Below are positions 14,147 to 22,012 of a DNA stretch of 22,176 nt, one piece after another. The notes beneath the pieces are model-generated. The model saw only the letters and a program-made list of their open reading frames with translations, had not been told where the DNA came from and made no database searches. Made by a program: the position numbers and the translations under genes. Origin of the DNA: DAIUCA01 sp964613675 (lineage in GTDB: Bacteria > Pseudomonadota > Gammaproteobacteria > Competibacterales > Competibacteraceae); NCBI GenBank assembly GCA_964613675.1, contig CAZTIH010000033.1:1-22176 (forward strand), in the 5' to 3' direction. The stretch's first letter is position 1; every line of letters begins with the position of its first letter.

Positions 14147-14160
14147 GGAGGCGGAGAAGA

Positions 14161-15177
14161 ATGTTGCCGCATATGGTCATTCGGCCCGTCGCGCCGTCGG
14201 ATTTGGCGGATTTGATGGCATTGGCGGTCAATGCGGGCGCGGGAATGACCAATCTCCCCGCCGACGAGATCCGTTTGCGCGACAAAATTGAGCGTTCTCA
14301 ACACAGTTTTGCAGTGACTCCCACCGTACCGGGCGATGAACTGTATGTGTTTGTGTTGGAAGATCTTCAGCAACAGCGCGTGGTGGGGACGGCGGCGATT
14401 GTAGCGACGGTTGGATTACAGCGACCGTTTTACACTTTTCGGTGGTTGAATCTCGTCAATACGTCCCGCGAACTCGATCACTATCAACCGCTTCAGGTGC
14501 TCCAGATGGTAGATGATTTTCGGGGGGCCTCTGAACTCGGGATGCTCTATCTCCAACCCGACTATCGCCGTGACCATTTAGGACGATTTTTGTCTAAGTG
14601 CCGCTTTTTGTTCATGGCGCAACACCCCGAACGCTTTGGTGCAACCGTCATTGCCGAACTGCGCGGTGTGGTGAACGCGGGCCACGACTCGCCTTTTTGG
14701 GAGGCGGTGGGGCGACATTTTTTGGGGATGGAATATGTCGAAGCCGATCGGCTCAGCGCATTAGGGCATCACCAATTCATCGCCGATTTAATGCCCAAAC
14801 ACCCCATTTACTTGTGTTTGTTGCCTGCGGCGGCCCAAGCGGTCGTCGGTCAGACCCATCCGCACACCACGCCCGCCCGTCGGTTGTTGGAAAACGAGGG
14901 ATTTCGGTTTGAGGGGAGTGTCGATGTGTTTGATGCAGGGCCAACGCTACAGTGTCCGTTGACCAATATTGCGACCCTGCGCGACACCCGAGCGCTTACG
15001 GTGACGGTGCTGATGGATCAGGTCACGGAGGGAGATTGGTTCATGGTGGCGCACCAACAGCGTATGGCAACTGCCCAAATTCGGCGTACCGGGTTTCGAC
15101 AAATTGGGCTGTCATGGGAATTAGCGCGACAACTCCATCTCGAAGTCGGGGCGACGGTTCATATCGCACCGTTGTGA
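14161..15177 (+). CDS. astA: Arginine N-succinyltransferase AstA
   Basis: The first committed enzyme of the ast route, transferring succinyl from succinyl-CoA to arginine; 338 residues, GNAT-like fold. Family blocks are MVIRPVAPSDLADLMALA, GAGMTNLP, YVFVLED, SELGMLYLQPDYR, the acyl-CoA loop region GRFLSKCRFLFMA, AELRGVVNAGHDSPFWEAVGRHF, ADLMPKHPIYLCLLP, and FDAGPTLQCP near the end. The start ATG 14161 has GGAG four bases upstream; the next ATG (14173) has none. There is one subunit gene, as in E. coli astA, not the aruF-aruG pair of Pseudomonas. It is cotranscribed with astC. Confidence 0.95.
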   Translation: MLPHMVIRPVAPSDLADLMALAVNAGAGMTNLPADEIRLRDKIERSQHSFAVTPTVPGDELYVFVLEDLQQQRVVGTAAIVATVGLQRPFYTFRWLNLVNTSRELDHYQPLQVLQMVDDFRGASELGMLYLQPDYRRDHLGRFLSKCRFLFMAQHPERFGATVIAELRGVVNAGHDSPFWEAVGRHFLGMEYVEADRLSALGHHQFIADLMPKHPIYLCLLPAAAQAVVGQTHPHTTPARRLLENEGFRFEGSVDVFDAGPTLQCPLTNIATLRDTRALTVTVLMDQVTEGDWFMVAHQQRMATAQIRRTGFRQIGLSWELARQLHLEVGATVHIAPL

Positions 15178-15237
15178 GGGGATCCACGCGATGTCTAGCG
15201 GGTGGGGATTAGATCCCGAAATTTATGAGGTATATCA

Positions 15238-16695
15238 ATGAGTTTGTTTATTGGCGATCAGTGGTTGACGGGGAAAAGCGAACCCTTCTCGTCCGTCAAT
15301 CCCGCAGACGACCAAACGGTGTGGTGGGGCAACAGCGCCAGTCGCGACCAGGTGGAGGCTGCCGTACACGCAGCACGGACAGCGTTTTCGGGGTGGGCTG
15401 CCCTGTCTTTCGAGCAACGATTTGCCATCGCCCAGGGGTTTGTGGCCGAACTTGAGGCCCATCGGGAGGAATTGGCGGCGTTGATCAGTCGAGAGGTGGG
15501 AAAGCCGCGTTGGGAGTCGCTTACAGAAGTCACGTCGATGATTAACAAGGTGACCGTTTCGGCCATGGCTTACCACGCCCGTTCTGGTGAAACCGTTGAG
15601 GCAGTAGCAGAAGCGACAGCACGCCTGGTTCACCGACCTCACGGGGTTCTCGCCGTGCTGGGGCCTTATAACTTTCCCGGGCATCTCCCCAACGGCCACA
15701 TCGTCCCGGCCTTGCTGGCGGGGAACACCCTAGTGTTCAAACCCAGCGAAGTGACGCCGGCGGTGGGGGAGTGGATGGTGCGGGCGTGGCAGCGGGCGGG
15801 CGTGCCCAACGGGGTTTTGAACTTGGTGCAGGGCGGGCGTGACACCGGTGTGGCGTTGGCCAATAGCGACATCGACGGCCTATTGTTCACGGGAAGCTAT
15901 ACGACGGGAGTACAGCTTCATCGACAGTTTGCTGGGCGTCCCGAGGTGTTGTTAGCCCTCGAAATGGGCGGCAACAATCCGTTAATCGTTTGGGAAACCA
16001 ATGACTTATCGGCTGCCGCCTTACTCGTGGTGCAGTCGGCGTTTTTGAGTGCGGGACAGCGGTGTACCTGTGCACGACGCTTGATTGTCGCGGACGACGA
16101 AACGGGGCAAGCATTTGTCGCGCAGCTCCTGCAATGGATGGATCGCCTTCGGGTCGGCCCGTGGGACGCGGATCCCCCCCCTTTCATGGGCCCTGTGATT
16201 CATCAGCAAGCGGCGCAATCCCTCCTCGCGCAACAACAACAATGGCTCGATTTGGGGGCACGGCCGTTGCGCCTGATGACGCGGTGTACAAGCGACGATG
16301 CCCCGTTTTTGCGACCGGGCTTAATAGAGGTGACGGGCCTGACGATTCCCGATGAAGAGGCGTTTGGGCCGTTGTTACAACTCATTCGCGTCCCCAATTT
16401 TGCGACGGCCATTCGGTGTGCCAACCAAACGCGCTTTGGGCTGAGTGCGGGGTTGATTTCGGATAATGCGACGTTGTGGAACGAATTTTCGCAACAGATT
16501 CGGGCGGGCGTCGTGAATTGGAACCGTCCGTTGACGGGGGCGAGCAGCCGAGCGCCGTTTGGGGGGGTGGGGTGGAGTGGTAATCATCGACCGAGCGCGT
16601 TGTATGCGGCGGATTATTGTGCGTATCCGGTGGCGTCGTTGATGGATAACGCGCCTAAGCTCCCCACCAACTTACCGTTAGGCATTGAGGGATGA
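15238..16695 (+). CDS. astD: N-succinylglutamate 5-semialdehyde dehydrogenase AstD
   Basis: An NAD-dependent aldehyde dehydrogenase of 485 residues that oxidises succinylglutamate semialdehyde to succinylglutamate, the step after AstC. The catalytic cysteine is Cys276 in SAGQRCTCARRL and the general base Glu242 in LEMGGNNPL. LGPYNFPGHLPNGHIVPALLAGNTLVFKPSE, FTGSYTTG, EEAFGPLLQ and the C-terminal SRAPFGGVGWSGNHRPSA are characteristic of AstD. The ATG has GAGG eight bases upstream. A 60-base gap separates it from astA. In E. coli astB and astE would follow; here an ABC exporter follows, so the cluster is short. Confidence 0.95.
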   Translation: MSLFIGDQWLTGKSEPFSSVNPADDQTVWWGNSASRDQVEAAVHAARTAFSGWAALSFEQRFAIAQGFVAELEAHREELAALISREVGKPRWESLTEVTSMINKVTVSAMAYHARSGETVEAVAEATARLVHRPHGVLAVLGPYNFPGHLPNGHIVPALLAGNTLVFKPSEVTPAVGEWMVRAWQRAGVPNGVLNLVQGGRDTGVALANSDIDGLLFTGSYTTGVQLHRQFAGRPEVLLALEMGGNNPLIVWETNDLSAAALLVVQSAFLSAGQRCTCARRLIVADDETGQAFVAQLLQWMDRLRVGPWDADPPPFMGPVIHQQAAQSLLAQQQQWLDLGARPLRLMTRCTSDDAPFLRPGLIEVTGLTIPDEEAFGPLLQLIRVPNFATAIRCANQTRFGLSAGLISDNATLWNEFSQQIRAGVVNWNRPLTGASSRAPFGGVGWSGNHRPSALYAADYCAYPVASLMDNAPKLPTNLPLGIEG

Positions 16696-16730
16696 GGTGT
16701 ATCGCCAGCGATTTCATTTAATCGTGGTCT

Positions 16731-16760
16731 AAAAAGTCTGAAATTATAATCGAGACTTTT
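16731..16760 (+). promoter_or_regulatory. Nested dyad with TATAAT in front of the Atm1-type exporter
   Basis: AAAAGTCT (16732-16739) and AGACTTTT (16753-16760) are exact 8-base complements. Centred between them is the palindrome ATTATAAT (16743-16750), which contains a perfect -10 box TATAAT (16745-16750). The base positions 17 upstream (TCGTGG) are a poor -35. The ATG of the exporter follows directly at 16761. It may be a regulated promoter with an operator over the -10, or alternatively a weak terminator for astD. Confidence 0.5.
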
Positions 16761-18566
16761 ATGCGAACGGCACCTCCTCCTTCCAGACCCTTTAAATTCA
16801 ATGATTTACACGTAATTCGCCAGCTCTGGCCCTTTCTGTGGCCCCATCAAGAACTCGCGATCAAAACCCGACTTGCCCTTGCGCTTGGCTGTCTGCTCCT
16901 CGCTAAAGGGGCGGTGGTTTCGGTGCCGCTGTTCTACAAATGGGCCATCGACGCCTTGACCGACGACCTCATTTACTTGCCTCTGCTAGCCATTCTGGGT
17001 TACGGCCTGGCGCGGGTGGCGGGGTTACTTTTTGGAGAACTGCGCGATCTCGTCTTCATTCGCGTGACGGCACGAGCGATTCGTCGGGTTTCGTCCCAAG
17101 TTTTCACCCATCTCCATCGACTGTCCCTGTCGTTCCATCTCGAACGCCAAACCGGGGGCCTGACCCGCAATGTAGAACGGGGCACAAAAGCGATTGACTC
17201 GCTGTGTAGCTATCTCCTGCTCTACATTTTCCCGACGATTCTCGAAATTGCCCTGGTGACTGCGATTTTTATCTGGCTATTTCCGTGGCCATTTGCAGCA
17301 ACCACATTGTTGATTTTGGGAGGTTATATGGTGTTTACAGCGGCGATTACGGAATGGCGTTCCCCGCTATTGCGCCAAATGAACGAAGCCGATCAAGTCG
17401 CGTATACCAAAGCCATCGACGCGTTGTTGAACTACGAAACCGTGAAGTATTTCGGCAACGAACAGCACGAAAATCAACGACTTGACCGCGCTTTAATCGC
17501 CTACGAACAGGCTCACATTCGCAGTAAACAATCCCTCGCCGTGTTGAATATCGGACAGGGGGCGATTATTGCGATGGGCGCGTCCCTCATCATGTATTGG
17601 GCGGCGGTTGGCATCCAACAGGGCACGATGACGCTGGGGGATTTTGTGCTCATCAACACCTACTTAATTCAGCTCTATCAGCCCCTAAATGGCTTTGGAA
17701 TGCTGTACCGCATTGTTAAGCAGAGCCTCGTGGACATCGAAGAATTGTTCAAATTATTAAATGCCAAAATTACCGTCGCCGATGAGCCTGATGCTCCAGA
17801 AATCGTCATTCAGAACGCGACCGTGACCTTTCAGAATGTGCACTTTTCTTACGATGAACGGCGTTCGGTTTTGCGCAATCTCAATTTCACCATTCCCGGG
17901 GGCAAAACTACGGCGATTGTTGGGACTACGGGATCGGGAAAATCTACGGTGGCTCGATTGCTTTACCGTTTCTACGATGTGGAGGACGGCGCTATTCTGA
18001 TCGACGATCAAGATATTCGGACGGTTACACAGGCTAGTCTGCGTCGTCACATTGGCGTGGTGCCGCAGGACACGGTGCTGTTCAACGATACGCTGTACTA
18101 CAACATCGCTTACGGTCGCCCCGATGCCCTCGCCGATGAAATTGAAGAAGCGGCGCGTCTTGCCGAACTCCACCCGTTTATCGAACGCTTGCCCGATGGC
18201 TATCAAACGAAGGTGGGGGAACGCGGTTTGAAGTTGTCCGGGGGAGAAAAACAACGGGTCGCCATTGCCCGCACCATCCTCAAAAATCCGTCGATTCTCA
18301 TCTTTGACGAAGCGACTTCTGCCCTCGATTCGCAGACAGAAAAAACCATTCAACAAAATCTGAGGCAGCTACGACAGGGGCGAACGGCATTAGTGATCGC
18401 TCATCGTCTCTCGACCATCGTCGATGCGGACGAGATTTTGGTGCTAGAACAAGGTGAAATTGTGGAACGGGGCCATCACGAAGCGTTGTTAGCGCAATCG
18501 GGTCGTTATGCCGCACTGTGGGCAACGCAACATCGCCGCCGTGATTTAGAGCTCCAAGTTTCGTAA
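16761..18566 (+). CDS. Atm1/HMT1-type ABC exporter (fused permease-ATPase)
   Basis: A half-size ABC exporter of 601 residues, working as a homodimer in the inner membrane. The transmembrane part (about 35-325) has six helices and the family hallmarks LFGELRD, GGLTRNVERGTKAI, NYETVKYFGNE and VLNIGQG. The last three lie in the region that binds glutathione conjugates in Novosphingobium Atm1 and yeast Atm1. The ATPase has Walker A GTTGSGKST (388-396), Q loop VPQDTVLFNDT, signature LSGGEKQR, Walker B ILIFDEATSALD and switch His in IAHRLST. Bacterial relatives are linked to export of glutathione or metal-thiol compounds; the substrate here is unknown. Only CGAG precedes the ATG, and a TATAAT ends 10 bases before it, so the message may be nearly leaderless. 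The 3' end overlaps the next, opposite-strand gene by 21 bases. Confidence 0.92.
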   Translation: MRTAPPPSRPFKFNDLHVIRQLWPFLWPHQELAIKTRLALALGCLLLAKGAVVSVPLFYKWAIDALTDDLIYLPLLAILGYGLARVAGLLFGELRDLVFIRVTARAIRRVSSQVFTHLHRLSLSFHLERQTGGLTRNVERGTKAIDSLCSYLLLYIFPTILEIALVTAIFIWLFPWPFAATTLLILGGYMVFTAAITEWRSPLLRQMNEADQVAYTKAIDALLNYETVKYFGNEQHENQRLDRALIAYEQAHIRSKQSLAVLNIGQGAIIAMGASLIMYWAAVGIQQGTMTLGDFVLINTYLIQLYQPLNGFGMLYRIVKQSLVDIEELFKLLNAKITVADEPDAPEIVIQNATVTFQNVHFSYDERRSVLRNLNFTIPGGKTTAIVGTTGSGKSTVARLLYRFYDVEDGAILIDDQDIRTVTQASLRRHIGVVPQDTVLFNDTLYYNIAYGRPDALADEIEEAARLAELHPFIERLPDGYQTKVGERGLKLSGGEKQRVAIARTILKNPSILIFDEATSALDSQTEKTIQQNLRQLRQGRTALVIAHRLSTIVDADEILVLEQGEIVERGHHEALLAQSGRYAALWATQHRRRDLELQVS

Positions 18567-19754
18567 AGCGAAGTCAAAGAGCATCTCTTCTCGGTCACCG
18601 TCATGGGGATAGCTGGCCACGCTCACCTCCAAAGTCCACGCCAATGCAGATTGAATTTGCAGCACATTGTCGCGTTGGAGGGTATCGGCAAGGGCGTCCA
18701 ACTCCCCACGATGGGTCAAGTCTGGCCACAGCACCCCAAACAAATCCTCACCACAACGGGCTAAAAAGGCTTGGGTTAGCTCCTCTTGACGGCGTTTTGC
18801 GTGGAGCTGCTGACTGATTTGGATGGCCCACTTACGTAACGCCTGTTCAGTCACTTTATACCCCTGTTCACGACGCCGACGCCGAATGTGTTGAGGTTGC
18901 AGCAGCACCAATCCCAGGCCCCGTCGGTTGAATCTCGCGAGCCCCAACATCCACGAAAATTGTTCTTGAAACAGCGCGTAATTGGGTAAACCCGTCAGCG
19001 AATCGTAATAGCGGGCGTACTGCAACTGAGTTGTCATTTGACGCTGTTGACTTTCGTTTCGCGCCCACACCCACCACCCCTGTCCTGGATTTTCTCCCAG
19101 TCGCAACGCCCATTCCTGTAAACCACTTTGGGTCGTTTGCTGGCCTTCACCGAGTTGAGGCAACTGCTCTTGACAGCTCTGTTGGCACGCGGTCGCAAAC
19201 CAATTGGGCTGTTGCGGCGTCAATTTTTGAATGGACTGGCCCTGCACAAAGGGGGTTTGTTCCAGGTCATCGGCTTTGCTCCACTGCACAATCCCTTGGT
19301 CATCGACCTGGGCAAAGGCATCGGGAATGATCCGCAGAAGACTTTGATAACGGCGCTCGCTTTCTCTTAACGAACGGGCGATGTCGTGATAACGCATGAT
19401 TTGCCGCAACCGGTGCCCAATTAAGGCCGTCGGCGCGGGCCAAATGAGAAAGTCACTGATGCCCGCTCGATACATATCCAGCAGATAGTTGCCTGACAGA
19501 TGCTCTAGTTGCGAAACAACTTGTATGAGGGGGGGGGGACTATCGTCGAATGACTGGCGAAGCTGAACACATACCGCTAAATCGTCCAATCCTTCCATTT
19601 GACCGCCCAATAAAAAGGCTTGCGCAGGGGATTGGGTGAGAAAATTCAAGGTGGTTTCCCAGTCATCCGCTTGCCAACTTTGGAACCCTACCTGTTGCAA
19701 AATATAGTTGAACGGGGGCGCTAAGGGCCCCAATCCCAATAACCCCAAAGTCAC
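18546..19754 (-). CDS. Degenerate receiver - PAS - GGDEF domain protein
   Basis: A signalling protein of 402 residues from GTG 19752-19754, which has GAGGG eight bases upstream; an in-frame TTG at 19769 would add five residues. Residues 1-120 resemble a response-regulator receiver, but the phospho-acceptor position is Gly (FLLGGQM where LLDVMM is usual) and the conserved Lys is replaced (DFLIWP for DFLTKP). A PAS-like domain follows (about 135-235). A GGDEF domain (about 250-400) begins YYDSLTGLPN. Its signature is CGEDLF where LGGDEF is expected, and the metal-binding Asp is Gln (LLQPQHI). It is therefore unlikely to be phosphorylated or to make cyclic di-GMP; a binding or scaffold role is more likely. 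It carries a ten-base C run (19529-19538). It lies 97 bases downstream of pncB. Confidence 0.8.
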   Translation of the reverse strand: MTLGLLGLGPLAPPFNYILQQVGFQSWQADDWETTLNFLTQSPAQAFLLGGQMEGLDDLAVCVQLRQSFDDSPPPLIQVVSQLEHLSGNYLLDMYRAGISDFLIWPAPTALIGHRLRQIMRYHDIARSLRESERRYQSLLRIIPDAFAQVDDQGIVQWSKADDLEQTPFVQGQSIQKLTPQQPNWFATACQQSCQEQLPQLGEGQQTTQSGLQEWALRLGENPGQGWWVWARNESQQRQMTTQLQYARYYDSLTGLPNYALFQEQFSWMLGLARFNRRGLGLVLLQPQHIRRRRREQGYKVTEQALRKWAIQISQQLHAKRRQEELTQAFLARCGEDLFGVLWPDLTHRGELDALADTLQRDNVLQIQSALAWTLEVSVASYPHDGDREEMLFDFALRNLEL

Positions 19755-19851
19755 CGTGTGCGCCCTCAATCGTCAAAAAGCTCGCGAGTGTATCCCAGAT
19801 TTGCGCTTAAGTTTCGGCATCGCTCCCCTCACTTCAGGGAACTTTGGCCGC

Positions 19852-21333
19852 TTATCCCTCGTTCAGGCGCTCTCTTTCGGCACGAATCATGTTGTCACGC
19901 AACTCGTTGAGCGTGGGGCTCAATCCCACGGGGTAGAGATGCGGATACTCAAATCGCAAATGGCTTTCGTGCAGATGGACGAGCTGCTGTTTAAGCCGCG
20001 CCTTGATTTCCATTAATGAGGGCCGTTTACCGATCTGTTTCCCCTTGCGAAATACGGGTTGCAAAAGCGATTCGTGGCGGACGGCTTTGGTCAGCTTCTT
20101 CTGCCGCGTGTTGTCATTAGGATCGACGATCAACGAAAGCTGTTGATTATCGTGGGATTCGTCCACCACTGCATCGGCCATCATGTGATCGTTGGCATCG
20201 TAAAACCGCTGCACCTGTAACACGCCCGGGACGCTCATTTTAGCCTTTTGTTCTGACAGCTTTAATTTATAACGCCACGGTTCTCCGGGGTTGCGAATCG
20301 CCGTCAGTTTGTACACGCCCGAGAGCGCTGGATCGTCGTAGGCCGTGATCAATTTTGTGCCCACGCCCCAAGCGTTGAGGGGAGCGCCCTGACGCTTCAG
20401 ACTGGCGATAACGTATTCATCCAATTCATTGCTCGCCATCACCAACGCATTGGGGAAACCCGCTTCATCGAGCAGTTGGCGGGCGAGTTTGGAAAAGTAG
20501 GCTAAATCCCCACTGTCCAAGCGCACACCCACCATTTCATAGCCCTGTTGACGTAACTCGTGCCCGATCTGAATGGCGTTACGGATACCGCTTTCCGTTC
20601 CGTAGGTGTCCACGAGAAACACGCAGTTGTTGGGCAATGCGGCCGCAAAGGCTCGAAACGCCGCCCGTTCCTCCTCAAAGGCCATGACCCAGCTATGGGC
20701 GTGCGTCCCCACCACGGGAATCCCCAATAATTTGCCCGCCAACACATTCGAGGTTCCCGCACAGCCCCCAATAAATGCAGCCCGCGTCGCGGATAACGCG
20801 CCGTCCATGCCCTGGGCACGTCGCAATCCAAAATCAATTACGGAATCGTTCTGTGCCGCAACGCAGATACGGGCAGCCTTAGTCGCAATTAGACTTTGAA
20901 AGTTAATCGTATTGAGCAAAATGCTTTCGATGAGCTGTGCCTGCAAAATCGGCCCGACGACGCGCAAAATGGGTTCGTTGGGAAAGACCAAGCTACCTTC
21001 GGGAATGGCATCGACATCGCATTCAAAGCGCAGGGTTTCAAGGTGTTTTAGGAAACCGTCCTCAAATAATGTCCCGCCGGCACGATCCTTGAGGGTCGCT
21101 AGATAGCTGAGGTCGTCCGTAGAAAACCGAAATTGCTCGAAAACCTCGATGAGGTTGCCTAACCCTGCGTTCACCACGAAGCCGCCATTAAATGGGATGC
21201 GGCGAAAAAACATGTGAAAGACCGCTTCCTGCGCACTCATCCCGTTTTTCCAGAAGCTGTATGCCATCGTGAGTTCGTATTGGTCCATGGCCAACATCAA
21301 CGAGGTATCGCCGCGCAAAAGTGTACTGAGCAT
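19852..21333 (-). CDS. pncB: Nicotinate phosphoribosyltransferase
   Basis: The ATP-dependent enzyme of the Preiss-Handler NAD salvage pathway, joining nicotinate and PRPP to give nicotinate mononucleotide; 493 residues. Family marks are MDQYELTMAYSFWKNGM, FEMFFRR-like FHMFFRRIPFNGGFVVNAGL, SILLNTINFQSLIATKAAR, FGLRRAQG, CAGTSNVLAGKLLGIPVVGTHAHSWVM (with His211 or His213 the expected phospho-histidine), VRLDSGDLAYFSK, MASNELDEYVI and WGVGTKLITAYD. I start at ATG 21331-21333, which has GGGAG eight bases upstream and gives the usual N terminus; the frame stays open to 21543 but that extra part lies over the upstream gene and is not conserved-looking. It is 16 bases from the PATAN protein gene, so the two are probably cotranscribed. 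Confidence 0.94.
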   Translation of the reverse strand: MLSTLLRGDTSLMLAMDQYELTMAYSFWKNGMSAQEAVFHMFFRRIPFNGGFVVNAGLGNLIEVFEQFRFSTDDLSYLATLKDRAGGTLFEDGFLKHLETLRFECDVDAIPEGSLVFPNEPILRVVGPILQAQLIESILLNTINFQSLIATKAARICVAAQNDSVIDFGLRRAQGMDGALSATRAAFIGGCAGTSNVLAGKLLGIPVVGTHAHSWVMAFEEERAAFRAFAAALPNNCVFLVDTYGTESGIRNAIQIGHELRQQGYEMVGVRLDSGDLAYFSKLARQLLDEAGFPNALVMASNELDEYVIASLKRQGAPLNAWGVGTKLITAYDDPALSGVYKLTAIRNPGEPWRYKLKLSEQKAKMSVPGVLQVQRFYDANDHMMADAVVDESHDNQQLSLIVDPNDNTRQKKLTKAVRHESLLQPVFRKGKQIGKRPSLMEIKARLKQQLVHLHESHLRFEYPHLYPVGLSPTLNELRDNMIRAERERLNEG

Positions 21334-21349
21334 TCCCCAGGCTCCCGCT

Positions 21350-21967
21350 TTACGCTGCCGTTTTCTGTAAAAAGCCCTTCGCTTGCAACTTTTGTTGGGC
21401 GACATCGCGGAATTGACGGCGCTGCACGGGCGTATCGAGTTCATTTTCGAGCTGTTCGAGCAAACGCAACAAATCGCTGGGTTGACGAATAGGCCGTAAT
21501 CGCAACGCATCTCGCACGAGTACCGTTGCGAAGGGCCCGACATAGTAGGTAAACACTTCGTTTACGACCTTCACCGCGTCGGTTAGCAGAGTGACATTGT
21601 GCGAACGCACTGACCCCGTGCCTGTGATGCTCCCTTCATCGTTGCCAAAGCGCGTCAGTAACACCAATAGGGCGTCAGTCGGCGGAAGTTGCTCGTTTTT
21701 GCTCCCCCCCTTCACAAATAAGCCCTCTGCAAACCGATAGCGACAGTTGGGGGCATTATTCAGATTTTCGAGGGCTTCTATCCCGCGACGATGCCCGTAA
21801 TAGCAGTCCACAATCTCGCCTTGGATGAACATGATGCGTACTGAATGATGATCGTCGGTGGTGACGAAAAGGGTTCCCGTGCGCTCCTGAGTATTTAACT
21901 CGCGAACGGTGTTGAGAAAATCACTGTAGGGATGGTGTTCGAGAGATGACGACGCAAGTTCAGACAT
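21350..21967 (-). CDS. PATAN (DUF4388)-like protein with YVGPxA C-terminal domain
   Basis: A soluble protein of 205 residues with no signal peptide or membrane segment. Residues about 14-95 fit the PATAN/DUF4388 pattern: a short helix, then TGTLFVTTDDHHSVRIMF, GEIVDCYYGHRRGIEALENL and a final YRFAEG strand. This domain is found in bacterial signalling and gliding-motility proteins. The C-terminal part (about 130-195), with VNEVFTYYVGPFATVLVRDAL and a following Leu-rich helix, resembles a small domain often found at the ends of PATAN proteins and some protein kinases. The start is ATG 21965-21967; a GTG four codons upstream is the alternative. It is 16 bases upstream of pncB and 45 downstream of an unrecognised gene. 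The function is unknown; a link to the degenerate GGDEF protein is only suggested by proximity. Confidence 0.72.
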   Translation of the reverse strand: MSELASSSLEHHPYSDFLNTVRELNTQERTGTLFVTTDDHHSVRIMFIQGEIVDCYYGHRRGIEALENLNNAPNCRYRFAEGLFVKGGSKNEQLPPTDALLVLLTRFGNDEGSITGTGSVRSHNVTLLTDAVKVVNEVFTYYVGPFATVLVRDALRLRPIRQPSDLLRLLEQLENELDTPVQRRQFRDVAQQKLQAKGFLQKTAA

Positions 21968-21987
21968 TTCAATGCTCACTTAAACAA

Positions 21988-22005
21988 GGAAAGGGAAAGG
22001 GAAAG
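21988..22005. repeat. Three tandem copies of GGAAAG
   Basis: Three exact copies of the hexamer GGAAAG lie end to end in the 45-base gap between the unrecognised gene and the PATAN gene. On the transcript strand they read as a pyrimidine tract (CTTTCC repeated), so they cannot be a ribosome site. No function is evident. Confidence 0.8.
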
Positions 22006-22012
22006 ACAATGG

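Noticed and set aside
19829..19842. CCCT-AGGG hairpin between pncB and the GGDEF gene
   Set aside because: Four-pair stem with no T run after it on the minus strand.
21334..21543. 70-residue N-terminal extension of PncB
   Set aside because: It overlaps the upstream PATAN gene in another frame, and the ATG at 21333 has a ribosome site and gives the normal PncB beginning.
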